From Hexactinellida sp. DTS-2022 (lineage: Eukaryota > Porifera > Hexactinellida), in contig JAPNXP010000012.1 of assembly GCA_028753945.1 (NCBI GenBank), positions 1,364,001-1,428,000 of the forward strand: a stretch of DNA of 64,000 nt, read 5' to 3'. This document shows positions 12,116 through 26,399 of the stretch, in pieces. Under the pieces are notes generated by a model. That model saw only the letters and a program-made list of their open reading frames with translations. It ran no database searches and was not told where the DNA came from. Numbering within the stretch: the stretch's first letter is position 1; each line of letters begins with the position of its first letter. Both the position numbers and the translations under genes were made by a program.

Positions 12116-12942
12116 AATCCAAAATTGCAGCCTGTGGCGACAGCATGTTCCTTTGGAGGCACTATCAATAAACCACCAACAAAATATAGTGCCACCAAAG
12201 GAACATGCGTCGGCACAGGCTGCAATTTTGGATTTTTATTATTATTATTATTTATCCGTAGCCACTCCACAGAACAGAGGATAATCAACTAAGGGCCCAA
12301 ATTTTTAGCACAAGTGTCTCATGGGTTACAGATGTGCACCTGGGGTTACGATTTTTGATTAACAAATTTTTGACACATCTTTAACACCTTTCAAAATTTG
12401 TCTGGTCCATAACTCAAAAATTATTTTACTAAACCCCCAAAGTTTATTTCACATTTGGATTCACCATAAAATTCTGCGTCTGATGGGAGAAGAAAACTTT
12501 TAATAAAGAGTTTTATTTCTGCCATAAATGGGGGTTGAAATCTCTTTGTTTACTCACACTTCAATTTCAGTAAAACTGTGAAATCTAATTCCATTGTTTC
12601 AACTTGTAATAATTATATTGATTCAACTTGTGAGATCGAGTAGGCTTCTATTTTCTAATTGAAACCTAAGATTTTACATTCCACAACAAGATTAAGTGAT
12701 TATATTTATTTCTGCGAGAATATTCTTGCACTGTTAATAGACTGACGTAATTAATTATAATTAATTCAGTCAGTATATGACTTATATAGATGCTTCCAAT
12801 TTGTGTATTAGGGGTTATCGAGTGTGCGGAATCGAAATTTGATAACGAAATTAATTAATTAATTATTTGTGACAAAATATTTTAACTTAATAATTGTAAG
12901 TTGACAATGAAATTGGTGTTATAATATAAATAATATTAAAAA
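12116..12942 (+). repeat. Array unit: HP + B2/B1 chimeric head, tail truncated
   Basis: Hairpin 12,116-12,234. The head starts as B2 (CCACTCCACAGAACAGAG), changes to B1 body within the shared ACCTGGGGTTACGATTTTTG stretch, then returns to a B2-type end. The long tail is cut short at about 12,930, directly against an oppositely oriented hairpin. Confidence 0.75.
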
Positions 12943-13058
12943 AATCCAAAATTGCAGCTGTGCCGACGCATGTTCCTTTGGTGGCACTATATTTTGTTGG
13001 TGGGTTATTGATAGTGCCTCCAAAAGAACATGCTGTCAGCACATCTGCAATTTTGGAT
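12943..13058 (-). repeat. HP hairpin at an orientation switch
   Basis: Minus-oriented hairpin joined directly to a truncated plus-oriented tail on its left. Its right arm has three private changes (AAAAGAACATGCTGTCAGCACATCTG) not matched in the left arm. Confidence 0.8.
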
Positions 13059-13916
13059 TTTTTTTCGCCAAGTCATCAACGCCTCAAGGTGTCATGATCC
13101 ATTTGTTAATTGATCCGAGCCACAAGGACGGGAGATAAATTTGAAGTTTGTTTCTATCATAAACCATCTTGAGTTTAATGCCATTCATTCATTATGTATT
13201 GATAATAAATTATATTATTAGTTATTTATTTTAGCAATGTTATCCATGGTTGGTTGAGTTGAGTCAACAAATTCCTTATATTATATTATTTAATTTAATC
13301 AATTGTATAGTAATACTAAAATTAAATAGAAGCCAGCTGGAATTTATAAGTTAAATCAATATAATTATCGCAAGTTGAATCACTAGAGTAGGATTTAACA
13401 AGTTAAATCAATATAATTATTACAAGTTGAAACAATAGAATTAGATTTAACACTTTACTGAAATTGAAGTGTCAGTAAACAAAGAAATTTCAACCCCCAT
13501 TTATGGCAGAAATTGACCCCTTTATTGAAAAATTTCTTCTCCCATCAGACGCAGAATTTTATGGCGAATCCAAATGTGAAATAAAATTTTGGGGTTTAGT
13601 AAAACATTTTTTGAGTTATGGACCAGACAAATTTTGAAAGGTGTTAAAGATGTGTCAAGAATTTGTTAATACAAAATCGTAACCCCAGGTGCAAATTAGA
13701 CGTCGACTCCGAATCTACATGCCAAGTTTCAGCCCTTTATGTATACAGGTGTGGCCAGGGCACCTGCTACGGAGAAATAATAATAATAATAAAAATAAAA
13801 ATCCAAAATTGCAGCCTGTGCCGACGCATGTTCCTTTGGTGGCACTATATTTTGGTGGTGGCTTATTGATAGTGCCTCCAATGAAACATGCTGTCGGCAC
13901 AGCTGCAATTTTGGAT
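13059..13916 (-). repeat. Array unit: HP + B1 head + short tail
   Basis: Hairpin 13,800-13,916; B1 cassette with short tail at 13,059-13,799. The hairpin is identical or nearly so to 10,906-11,022 inverted. Confidence 0.8.
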
Positions 13917-15356
13917 TTTTTTTCACCATGTCATCATCACTATGAAGGTGTTAAATTATTTCAAAAAGGTGTTACAGAAGGCATCGATCCTTAGAGTGGT
14001 GGAAGTTTCCATTTAGTTCACTTAATTTTAGAGATATTCAAGTTTGAATAGAATATAATAGCTGATGACTCAGCATTTTTTATGTGAGTGTTGGGTCATC
14101 ACCCAACATCAACTAACCCATTTTAAATGTCGAATTAAAAAAATTGTAAAAATACATTTTTTTAACGATGTCATCATCACCTCAAGGTGTCAAGACCCAC
14201 TTATATAGGTGGTACCTGGCATAAGGACCAATTGATAAATTGAAAGTTTGTTTCTATCTTGTATCATCTCTGAGATTAATGAAATTTATCTAATTAGTAT
14301 AAATATTTAATTTATTTATTTATTATTTAACACCATTATTATATACAGCAAAATAAATTAAGTTCAATTATTTGCAATTATTATTAATTTAAATTGAATT
14401 TCACTATAATATTTGAATTCCACGCACTCGATAACCCAATAATCTATTTGGAACCGTCTATAAGTTAAATACAAAATGAATTAATTATAATTAATTAAGT
14501 CAGTCATTAATTGTGCAAGAATATTCTCGCCGAAATAAATATAATCACTTAATCTGTCGTTGTTGTGGAATGTAAAATCTTAACGGTTCTATCATAAACC
14601 ATCTTTAGTTTAATGCCATTCATTCATTATGTATCGATAATAAATTATATTATTAGTTATTTATTTTAGCAATGTTATCCATGGTTGGTTGAGTTGAGTC
14701 AACAAATTCCTTATATTATATTATTTAATTTAATCAATTGTATAGTAATACTAGAATTAAATAGAAGCCAGCTGTAATTTATTAGTTAAATCAATATAAT
14801 TATCGCAAGTTGAATCACTAGAGTAGGATTTAACAAGTTAAATCAATATAATTATTACAAGTTGAAACAATAGAATTAGATTTAACACTTTACTGAAATT
14901 GAAGTGTCAGTAAACAAAGAAATTTCAACCCCCATTTATGGCAGAAATTGACCCCTTTATTGAAAAATTTCTTCTCCCATCAGACGCAGAATTTTATGGC
15001 GAATCCAAATGTGAAATAAAATTTTGGGGTTTAGTAAAACATTTTTTGAGTTATGGACCAGACAAAATTTGAAAGGTGTTAAAGATGTGTCAAAAATTTG
15101 TTAATACAAAATCGTAACCCCAGGTGCAAATTAGACGTCGACTCCGAATCTACATGCCAAGTTTCAGCCCTCTATGTTTACAGGTGTGGCCAGGGCACCT
15201 GCTACGGAGAAATAATAATAATAATAAAAATAAAAAAAATCCAAAATTGCACCCTGTGCCGACGCATGTTCCTTTGGTGGCACTATATTTTGTTGGTTGT
15301 TTATTGATAGTGCCTCCAAAGGAACATGCTGTCGGCGCAGGCTGCAATTTTGGATT
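13917..15356 (-). repeat. Array unit: HP + B1 head + long tail (inverted twin)
   Basis: Hairpin 15,238-15,356; cassette 13,917-15,237 mirrors 9,587-10,905. The hairpins at this outer end (9,468-9,586 and 15,238-15,356) differ in loop and in one arm, so the copied tract ends within the hairpin. Confidence 0.85.
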
Positions 15357-16334
15357 TTTTTTAGCCAAGTCATCAACGCCCAAGGTGTGAAGAAGCATTT
15401 GTTAATTGGTCCGAGTCACAAGGAACGGTAGATAAATTTGAAGTTTGTTTCTATCTTAAACCATCTTGAATTTGATGCCATTCATTCATTATGTATTGAT
15501 AATAAATTATATTATTAGTTATTTATATTAGCATTGTTATCCACGGTTGAGTTGAATTAAGTCAACAAATTCCTTATATTATATTATATTATTTAATCCA
15601 TTGTATGGTAAATTAAATAGAAGCCAGCTGGAATTTATAAGTTAAATCAATATAATTATCGCAAGTTGAATCAATAGAGTAGGATTTAACAAGTTAAATC
15701 AATATAATTATTACAAGTTGAAACAATAGAATTAGATTTAACACTTTACTGAAATTGAAGTGTCAGTAAACAAAGAAATTTCAACCCCCATTTATGGCAG
15801 AAATTGACCCCTTTATTGAAAAATTTCTTCTCCCATCAGACGCAGAATTTTATGGCGAATCCAAATGTGAAATAAAATTTTGGGGTTTAGTAAAACATTT
15901 TTTGAGTTATGGACCAGACAAATTTTGAAAGGTGTTAAAGATGTGTCAAGAATTTGTTAATACAAAATCGTAACCCCAGGTGCAAATTAGACGTCGACTC
16001 CGAATCTACATGCCAAGTTTCAGCCCTCTATGTATACAGGTGTGGCCAGGGCACCTGCTACGGAGAAATAATAATAATAATAAAAATAATAATAAAGGCA
16101 GTGATTCTAATACTGGGCCACTATACTATAGTATAGTCGGCACAGTAATAATAATAAAGGCAGTGATTCCAATACTGGGCCACTATACTATAGTATAGTC
16201 GGCACAGTAATAATAAATCCAAAATTGCAGCCTGTGCCGACGCATGTTCCTTTGGTGGCACTATATTTTGGTGGTGGTTTATTGATAGTGCCTCCAAAGG
16301 AACATGCTGACGGCACAGGCTGCAATTTTGGATT
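15357..16334 (-). repeat. Array unit: HP + two SP copies + B1 head + short tail
   Basis: Hairpin 16,216-16,334; SP copies 16,112-16,146 and 16,174-16,208; B1 with short tail 15,357-16,085. The SP copies lie between hairpin and B head, with TTA-type linkers. Confidence 0.8.
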
Positions 16335-17541
16335 TTTTTTTCGCCATGTCATCATCACTATGAAGGTTTTTAAATTATTTGAAAAAGGTGTTACAGAAGG
16401 CATCGACCCTTAGAGTGGCAGAAGTTTCAAATTAGTTCACTTCATCTCAAAGATATTCAAGTTTGAGTAGAATATAATAGCTGGTGACTCAGCATTTTTT
16501 ATATGAGTGTTGGGTCATCACCCAACTTCAACTAACCCATTTTAAATATCGAATTAACAAAATTGTAAAAACACATTTTTTTACGATGTCATCATCACCT
16601 CAAGGTGTCAATACCCATTTGTAGAGGTGACACGTGGCATAAGGATCAATTGATAAATTGGAAGTTTGTTTCTATCTTATTTGAATTCTGAGATTTATGA
16701 TATTTAATTAATTAGTATAAATAATTATTAATATTATTTATAATATAACACCAATTTCAATGTCAACTTACAGTTATTAAGTTAAATTATTTTGTCATAA
16801 ATAATTAATTAATTAATTTAGTAATCAAATTTCAATTCCGCACACTCGATAACCCCTAATACACAAATTGGAAGCATCTATATAAGTCATATACTGACTG
16901 AATTAATTATAATTAATTACGTCAGTCTATTAACAGTGCAAGAATATTCTCGCAGAAATAAATATAATCACTTAATCTGTCGTTGTTGTGGAATGTAAAA
17001 TCTTAGGTTTCAATTAGAAAATAGAAGCCTACTCGATCTCACAAGTTGAATCAATATAATTATCACAAGTTGAAACAATAGAATTCGATTTAACACTTCA
17101 ATTGAACTGAAGTGTTAGTAAACAAAGGGAATTTGCAACTCAATTGTGGCACAAACGAACCCCAATTTGAGAATTCGTGCACTGTGAAAGGGTGTAGAAT
17201 TAAATTCTCTATCGAATGCATATAAATTGAATATTATCGCACTATTTATTGTGCTTTTTCTAACATTAAACAGGTGTAAAAATGTGTCCAAAATATGGTG
17301 ATAAAATATCGTGACCCCAGGTGCACATCTGTAACCCATGAGACACCTATGCTGAAAATTTGGGTTCTTAGTTAATAAAACTCTATTCTGTGGATGAGCT
17401 ACGGATAAATAATAATAATAATAACAACAAACCAAAGCACTAAGATTAGAACTGGGCCACTATACTATAGTATAGTCGGCACAGTAATAAAGGCAGTGAT
17501 TCTAATACTGGGCCACTATACTATAGTATAGTCGGCACAGT
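16335..17541 (-). repeat. Array unit: two SP copies + B2 head + long tail
   Basis: SP copies 17,451-17,485 and 17,507-17,541 stand where a hairpin would be expected. B2 head and long tail occupy 16,335-17,430. The unit abuts plus-oriented tail sequence at about 17,546, a second orientation switch. Confidence 0.8.
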
Positions 17542-17936
17542 AATAATTATTTATACTAATTAATTAAATATCATAAATCTCAGAATTCAAATAAGATAGA
17601 AACAAACTTCCAATTTATCAATTGATCCTTGTGCCACGTAACACCTCTACAAATGGGTCTTGACACCTTGAGGTGATGATGACATCGTCAAAAAAATGTG
17701 TTTTTACAATTTTGTTAATTCGATATTTAAAATGGGTTAGTTGATGTTGGGTGATGACCAAACACTCACAAAAAAAATGCTGAGTCATCAGCTATTATAA
17801 TCTACTCAAACTTGAATATCTCTAAAATTAAGTGATCTAAATGGAAACTTCCACCACTCTAAGGGTCGATGCCTTCTGTAACACCTTTTTGAAATAATTT
17901 AACACCATCATAGTGATCATGACATGGCGAAAAAAA
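17542..17936 (+). repeat. Array unit: end of a long tail only
   Basis: Begins inside the tail (TTTATACTAATTAATTAAAT) and runs to the next hairpin. The head is missing because of the orientation switch on its left. Confidence 0.75.
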
Positions 17937-19204
17937 AATCCAAAATTGCAGCTGTGCCGACAGCATGTTTCATTGGAGGCACTATCAATAAGCCACCACC
18001 AAAATATAGTGCCTACAAATGAACATGCGTCGGCACAGCTGCAATTTTGTATTTTTTTATTACTGTGCCGACTATACTATAGTATAGTGGCCCAGTTCTA
18101 ATCTTAGTGCTTTGGTTAGTTATTATTTATCCGTAGCTCATCCACAGAACAGAGTTTAATTAACTAAGAGCCCAAATTTTCAGGATATGTGTCTCATGGG
18201 TTACAGATGTGCACCTGGGTTCACGATTTTTTATTACATTTTTTTGGACACATTTTTGCACCTGTTTAATATTGAAACAGGAACAATAAATAGTACCCGA
18301 AAATTAAATTTATATGCATTCGATAGAGAATTAAATTCTACACCTTTTCACAGTGCACGAATTTTCAAATTGTACTTAGTTTGTGCCACAATTGAGTTGC
18401 AAGTTTCCTTTGTTTACTAACACTTCAGTACAATTGAAAGTGTTAAATCTAATTCTATTGTTTCAACTCGTTATTATTATATTGATTCAACTTGTGAGAT
18501 CGAGTAGGCTTCTATTTTCCAATTGAAAACTAAGATTCTACATTCCATAACAACGACAGATTATGTGATTATATTTCCTTCTGCAAGAATACTCTTGCAC
18601 TGTTAATATACTGACGTAATTAATAATAATTAATTAAGTCAGTATATGACTTATATAGATGCTCCCAATTTGTATATTAGGGGTTATCGAGTGTGCGGAA
18701 TTGAAATTTGATAGCCAGATTAATTAATTAATTATTTATGACAAAATAATTAAACTTAATAAATATAAGTTGACATTGAAATTGGTGTTAAATTTATAAA
18801 TATTATTAATAATTATTTATACTAATTAATTAAATATCATAAATCTCAGAGATCATAGAAGATAGAAACAAACTTTCAATTTATCAATTGGTCCTTATGG
18901 CACGTGCCACCTATACAAGTGGGTCTTGACACCTTGAGGTGATGATGACATCGATAAAAAAATGTGTTTTTACAATTTTGCTAATTCGATATTTAAAATA
19001 GGTTAGTTGATGTTGGGTGATGACCCAACACTCACATAAAATTTGCTGAGTCATTAGCAATTATATTCTACTCAAACTTGAATATCTCTAAAATGAAGTG
19101 AACTAAATGGAAACTTCCACCACTCTAAGGGTCGTAGCATTCTGAAACACCTTTCTGAAATAATTTAACACCTTTATAGTGATGATGAATTGGCGGAAAA
19201 AAAC
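17937..19204 (+). repeat. Array unit: HP + SP + B2 head + long tail
   Basis: Hairpin 17,937-18,053 has a substituted right arm (GCCTACAAATGAACATG). SP copy 18,062-18,096. The B2 cassette is closely matched by 24,539-25,688. Confidence 0.8.
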
Positions 19205-20064
19205 AATCCAAAATTGCAGCTTGCGCCGACAGCATGTTTCTTTGGAGGCACTATCAATAAACTACCAACAGAATATAGTGCCACCAAAGGAATGTGCGTA
19301 GGCACAGGCTGCAATTTTGGATTTTTTTTTATTATTATTATTTTTTTTTTCTCCGTAGACGGTGCCCTGGCCAGAGCTTAATTGTTGATGGGCTGAAACT
19401 TGGCATGTAGGTGCGATGGGACCGTCTAATTTGCACCTGGGGTTACGATTTTTCGTTAACAAATTTTTGACACATCTTTAACACCTTTAAAGATTTGTCT
19501 GGTCCATAACTCAAAAAATGTTTTACTAAACCCCCAAATTTTATTTCACATTTGGATTCGCCATAAAATTCTGCGTCTGATGGGAGAAGAAATCTTTCAA
19601 TAAAGTGGTCAATTTCTGCCATAAATGGGGCTTGAAATTTCTTTGTTTACTCACACTTCAATTTCAGTAAAGTGTTAAATCTAATTCTATTGTTTCAACT
19701 TGTAATAATTATATTGATTTAACTTGTTAAATCCTACTCTAGTGATTCAACTTGCGATAATTTTATTGATTTAACTTATAAATTCCAGCTGGCTTCTATT
19801 TAATTCTAGTATTACTATACAATTGGTTAAATTAAATAATATAATATAAGGAATTTGTTGACTCAACTCAACCAACCATGGATAACATTGCTAAAATAAA
19901 TAACTAATAATATAACTTATTATCAATACATAATGAAAAAATGGCATTAAACTCAAGCTGGTTTATGATAGAAACTAACTTTAAATTTATCTACCGTTCC
20001 TTGTGACTCCGACCAATTAACAAATGGTTCTTCACACCTTGGGCGTTGATGACTTAGCGAAAAA
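19205..20064 (+). repeat. Array unit: HP + B1 head + short tail
   Basis: Hairpin 19,205-19,323 has the right-arm variant AATGTGCGTAGGC. The B1 head is the GAGCTTAATTGTTGATGGGC subtype. Cassette about 741 bp. Confidence 0.8.
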
Positions 20065-21559
20065 AATCCAAAATTGCAGCCTGCGCCGACAGCATGTTCC
20101 TTTGGAGGCACTATCAATAAACAACCAACAAAATATAGTGCCACCAAAGGAACATGCGTCGGCACAGCTGCAATTTGGATTTTATTTTTTACTGTGCCGA
20201 CTATACTATAGTATAGTGGCCCAGTTCTAATCTTACTGCCTGTATTTTTATTATTTTTATTTCTCCGTAGCAAGTGCCCTGGCCACACCTGTATACATAG
20301 AGGGCTGAAACTTGGCATGTAGGTTCGGAGTCGAAGTCTAATTTGCACCTGGGGTTACGATTTTTGATTAACAAATTTTGGACACATCTTTAACACCTTT
20401 CAAAATTTGTCTGGTCCATAACTAAAAAGATGTTTTACTAAACCCCCAAATTTTATTTCATATTTGGATTCACCATAAAATTCTGCGTCTGATGGGAGAA
20501 GAAATTTTTCAATAAAGGGGTCAATTTCTGCCATAAATGGGGGTTGAAATTTCTTTGTTTACTCACACTTCAATTTCAGTAAAGTGTTAAATCTAATTCT
20601 ATTGTTTCAACTTGTAATAATTATATTGATTTAACTTGTTAAATCCTACTCTAGTGATTCAACTTGCGATAATTAGATTGATTTAACTTATAAATTCCAG
20701 CTGGCTTCTATTTAATTCTAGTCTTACTATACAATGGATTAAATTAAATAATATAATATAAGGAATTTGTTGACTCAACTCAACCAACCATGGATAACAT
20801 TGCTAAAATAAATTACTAATAATATAATTTATTATCAATACATAATGAATGAATGGCATTAAACTAAAGATGGTTTATGATAGAACCGTTAAGATTTTAC
20901 ATTCCACAACAACGACAGATTAAGTGATTATATTTATTTCAGCGAGAATATTCTTGCACAATTAATGTACTGACATATTTAATTCTAATTAATTCGCTCT
21001 GTGTTTACCGTATAGAGATGGTTCCAAATAGATTATTGGGGTTATCGAGTGCGTGGAATTCAAATATCATAGTGAAATTCAATTTAAATTAATAATAATT
21101 GCAAATAATTGAACTTAAATTATTTTGCTGTATATAATAATGGTGTTAAATAATAAATAAATACATAAAATATTTATACTAATTAGATAAATTTCATTAA
21201 TCTCAGAGATGATACAAGATAGAAACAAACTTTCAATTTATCAATTGGTCCTTTTGCCAGGTACCACCTATACAAGTGGGTCTTGACACCTTGAGGTGAT
21301 TATGACATCGTCAAAAAAATGTATTTTTACAATTTTGTTAATTCGATATTTAAAATGGGTTAGTTGATGTTGGGTGATGACCCAACACACACATAAAAAA
21401 TGCTGAGTCATCAGCTATTATATTCTACTCAAACTTGAATATCTCTAAAATTATATGAACTAAATGGAAACTTCCACCACTCTAAGGGTCGATGCCTTCT
21501 GTAACACCTTTTTGAAATAATTTAACACCTTCATAGTGATGATGACATGGCGAAAAAAA
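20065..21559 (+). repeat. Array unit: HP + SP + B1 head + long tail
   Basis: Hairpin 20,065-20,181; SP copy 20,191-20,225 nine bases after it; B1 head with GTAGCAAGTGCCC; long tail from about 20,880. Confidence 0.8.
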
Positions 21560-22988
21560 AATCCAAAATTGCAGCCTGCGCCGACAGCATGTTCTTTTGG
21601 AGGCACTATAAATAAACAACCAACAAAATATAGTGCCACCAAAGGAACATGCGTCGGCACAGGCTGCAATTTTGGATTTTTTTTTTCTCCGTAGACGGTA
21701 CCCTTGCCAGAGCTCTATAGTTGATGGGCTGCAACTTGGCATGTAGGTGCGGTGGGACCGTCTAATTTGCACCTGGGGTTACGATTTTTTATTAAGAAAT
21801 TTTTGACACATCTTTAACACCTTTCAGATTTTGTCTGGTCCATAACTCAAAATATGTTTTACTAAACCCGCAAATTTTATTTCATATTTGGATTCCCCAT
21901 AAAATTCTGCGTCTGATGGGAGAAGAAAACCTTCAAAAAAGGTTTTATTCCTGCCATTAATGGGGGTTGAAATTTCTTTGTTTACTCACACTTCAGTTTC
22001 AATAAAACTGTTAAATCTAATTCCATTGTTTCAACTTGTAATAATTATATTGATTTAACTTGTTAAATCCTACTCAATTGATTCAACTTGCTATAATTAT
22101 ATTGATTTAACTTATAAATTCCAGCTGGCTTCTATTTAATTGTAGTATTACTATACAATGAATTAAAACAATTTAAATTAAATAAGGAATTTGTGACTAA
22201 ACTCAAATCACCGTGGATAACATTGCTAAAATAAATAACTAATAATATAATTTATTATAAATACATAATGATTGAATGGCATTAAACTAAAGATGGTTTA
22301 TGATAGAACCGTTAAGAATTACATTCCACAACAACGACAGATTAAGTGATAATATTTATTTCGGCGAGAATATTCTTGCACAATGAATGTACTGACGTAA
22401 TTACGTAATTATAATTAATTCCTTTTGTATTTACACGTAACTTATATACGGTTCCAAATGGATTATTGGGGTTATCGAGTGCGCTGAATTCAAATATGAT
22501 AGTGAAATTCGATTTAAATTAATAATAAGTGCAAATAATTGAACTTTATTTATTTTGCTGTACATAATAATGGTGTTAAATTATTAATTTATTAATTAAA
22601 TATTTATACTAATTAGCTAAATTTCATTAATCTCAGAGATGATACAAGATAGAAACAAACTTTCAATTTATCAATTGGTCCTTATGCCACGTACCACCTA
22701 TACAAGTGGGTCTTGACACCATGAGGTGATGATGACATCGTCAAAAAAATGTATTTTTACAATTTTGTGAATTAAATAATTCGCATGGGTTGGTTGGAGT
22801 TGGGTGAATACCCAACACGCACTTTAAAAATGCTGAGTCATCACAGATTATATTCTACTGAAACTTGAATATCTCTCAAATGAAGTGAGCTAAATGGAAA
22901 CTTCCACCACTCTAAGGGTCGTTGCCTACTGAAACACCTTTCTGTAATAATTTAACACCTTCATAGTGATGATGACTAGGCGAAAAAA
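21560..22988 (+). repeat. Array unit: HP + B1 head + long tail
   Basis: Hairpin 21,560-21,678. The B1 head is of the 'GAGCTCTATAGTTGATGGGC' subtype. No SP copy and almost no TTA tract at the junction. Confidence 0.8.
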
Positions 22989-24419
22989 AATACAAAATTG
23001 CAGCTTGTGCCGACTTCATGTTCCTTTGGAGGCACTATCAATAAACCACCACCAAAATATAGTGCCACCAAAGGAACATGCGTCGGCACAGGCTGCAATT
23101 TTGGATTTTATTATTATTATTATTTTTTCTCCGTAGACGGTAGCCTGGCTACACCTTTAAACATTGAGGGCTGAAACTTGCCATGTAGATGCGAAGTGCC
23201 CTTCTAATTTGCACCTGGGGTTACGATTTTTGATTACGAAATTTTGCACACATCTTTAACACCTTTCAAAATTTGTCTGGTCCATAACTCAAAATATGTT
23301 TTACTAAACCCCCAAATTTTATTTCATATTTGGATTCATCTTAAAATTCTGCGTCTGTTGGGAGAAGAAATTTTTCAATAAAGGGGTCAATTTCTGCCAT
23401 AAATGGAGGTTAAAATTTCTTTGTTTACTCACACTTCAATTTCAGTAAAGTGTTAAATCTAATTCTATTGTTTCAACTTGCAATAATTAAATTGATTTAA
23501 CTTGTTAAATCCTACTCTAGTGATTCAACTTGCGATAATTTTATTGATTTAACTTATAAATTCCAGCTGGCTTCTATTTAATTGTAGTATTACTATACAA
23601 TGGATTAAATAAAATAATATAATATAAGGAATTTGTTGACTCAACTCAACCAACCATGGATAACATTGCTAAAATAAATAACAAATAATATAACTTATTA
23701 TCAATACATAATGAATTAATGGCATTAAACTCAAGATGGTTTATGATAGAACTGTTAAGATTTTACATTCCACAACTACGACAGATTAAGAGATTATATT
23801 TATCCCGGCGAGAATATTCTTGCACAATTAATGTACTGACGTGATTAATTATAATTAATTCCTTTTGTATTTAACTTATAGACGGTTGCAATAAGATTAT
23901 TGGGGTTATCGAGTACGTAGAATTCAAATTTTATAGTGAAATTCAATTTAAATTAATAATAATTGCAAATAATTGAACTTAATTTATTTTGCTGTATATA
24001 ATAATGGTGTTAAATAATTATAAATTAATTAATATTTATACAAATTAGCTAAATTTCATTAATTTCAGAGATGATTCAAGAGAGAAACAAACTTTCAATT
24101 TATCAATTGGTCCTTATGGCACGTGCCACCTATACAAGTGGGTCCTGACACCTTGAGGTGATTATGACATCGTCAAAAAAATGTGTTTTTACAATTTTGT
24201 TAATTCGATATTTAAAATGGGTTAGTTGATGTTGGGTGATGACCCAACACCCACATAAAAAATGCTGAGTCATCAGCTATTATATTCTACTGAAACTTGA
24301 ATATCTTTGAAATGAAGTGATCAAAAACGAAACTTACATCTCAATATGGGTCGTTGCCTTCTGTAACACCTTTTTGAAATAATTTAACACCTTTATAGTG
24401 ATGATGACATGGAGAAAAA
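22989..24419 (+). repeat. Array unit: HP + B1 head + long tail
   Basis: Hairpin 22,989-23,107 starts AATACAAAATTGC and has CGACTTCATG in the left arm, both private changes. B1 head and long tail follow. Confidence 0.8.
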
Positions 24420-25688
24420 AATCCAAAATTGCTGCCTGTGCCGACAACATGTTTCATTGGAGGCACTATCAATAAACCACGAACAAAATATAGTGCCACC
24501 AAAGGAACATGCGTCGGCACAGGCTGCAATTTTGGATTTTTATTATTATTACTGTGCCGACTATACTATAGTATAGTGGCCCAGTTCTAATCTTACTGCC
24601 TTGGTTATTATTTATCCGTAGCTCATCCACAGAACAGAGTTTAATTAACTAAGAGCCCAAATTTTCAGGATATGTGTCTCATGGGTTACAGATGTGCACC
24701 TGGGGTCACGATTTTTTATTACATTTTTTTGGACACATTTTTGCACCTGTTTAATATTGAAACAGGAACAATAAATAGTACCCGAAAATTAAATTTATAT
24801 GCATTCGATAGAGAATTAAATTCTACACCATTTACAGTGCACGAATTTTCAAATTGTACTTAGTTTGTGCCACAATTGAGTTGCAAGTTTCCTTTGTTTA
24901 CTAACACTTCAGTACAATTGAAAGTGTTAAATCTAATTCTATTGTTTCAACTCGTTATTATTATATTGATTCAACTTGTGAGATCGAGAAGGCTTCTATT
25001 TTCCAATTGAAAACTAAGATTCTACATTCCATAACAACGACAGATTATGTGATTATATTTCCTTTTGCAAGAATACTCTTGCACTGTTAATATACTGACG
25101 TAATTAATTATAATTAATTAAGTCAGTATATGACTTTTATAGATGCTCCCAATTTGTTTATTAGGGGTTATCGAGTGTGCGGAATTGAAATTTGATAGCC
25201 AAATTAATTAATTAATTATTTATGACAAAATAATTAAACTTAATAAATATAAGTTGACATTGAAATTGGTGTTAAATTATAAATATTATTAATAATTATT
25301 TATACTAATTAATTAAATATCATAAATCTCAGAGATCATAGAAGATAGAAACACACTTTCAATTTATCAATTGGTCCTTATGGCACGTGCCACCTATACA
25401 AGTGGGTCTTGACACCTTGAGGTGATGATGACATCGTTAAAAAAATGTGTTTTTACAATTTTGCTAATTTGATATTTAAAATAGGTTAGTTGATGTTGGG
25501 TGATGACCCAACACTCACATAAGATATGCTGAGTCATTAGCTATTATATTCTACTCAAACTTGAATATCTCTAAAATGAAGTGAACTAAATGGAAACTTC
25601 CACCACTCTAAGGGTCGTAGGATTCTGAAACACCTTTCTGAAATAATTTAACACCTTTATAGTGATGATGAATTGGCGAAAAAAGAAA
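24420..25688 (+). repeat. Array unit: HP + SP + B2 head + long tail
   Basis: Hairpin 24,420-24,538; SP copy 24,551-24,585; the B2 cassette is highly similar to 18,120-19,204, indicating recent duplication of this unit type. Confidence 0.8.
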
Positions 25689-26399
25689 AATCCAAAATTG
25701 CAGCTTGCGCCGACAGCATGTTTCTTTGGAGGCACTATCAATAAACTACCAACAAAATATAGTGCCACCAAAGGAGCATGCGTCGGCACAGGCTGCAATT
25801 TTGGATTTTTATTATTATTATCTTTTCTCCGTAGACGGTGCCCTGGCCACACGTTTATACATTGAGGGCTGAAACTTGGCATGTAGATGCGAAGTGCCCT
25901 TCTAATTTGCACCTGGGGTTACGATTTTTTATTAACAGATTTTGGACACATTTTTAACACCTTACAAGTTTTGTCTGGTCTATAACTCAAAAAATATTTT
26001 ACTAAACCCCCAATTTTTATTTCACCATTGGACTCATCATAAAATTCTGCGTCTGATGGGAGGAGAAATTTTTAAATAATGGGTTTAATTTCTGCCATGA
26101 ATGGGGGTTGAAATTTCTTTGTTCACTCAACACTTCAATTTTAGTAAAACTGTGAAATTTAATTCCATTGTTTCAACTTGTAATTATTATATTGATTTAA
26201 CTTGTTAAATCCTACTCTAGTGATTCAACTTGCGATAATTATATTGATTTAACTTATAAATTCCAGCTGGCTTCTATTTGATTCTAGTATTACTATACAA
26301 TGGATTAAATAAAATAATATAATATAAGGAATTTGTTGACTCAACTCAACCAACCGTGGATAACATTGCTAAAATAAATAACTAATAATATATCTTATT
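25689..26399 (+). repeat. Array unit: HP + B1 head, truncated
   Basis: Hairpin 25,689-25,807 has the right-arm variant GGAGCATGCG. The B1 cassette ends abruptly near 26,399 at AATATATCTTATTA, where unrelated sequence begins. Confidence 0.8.
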
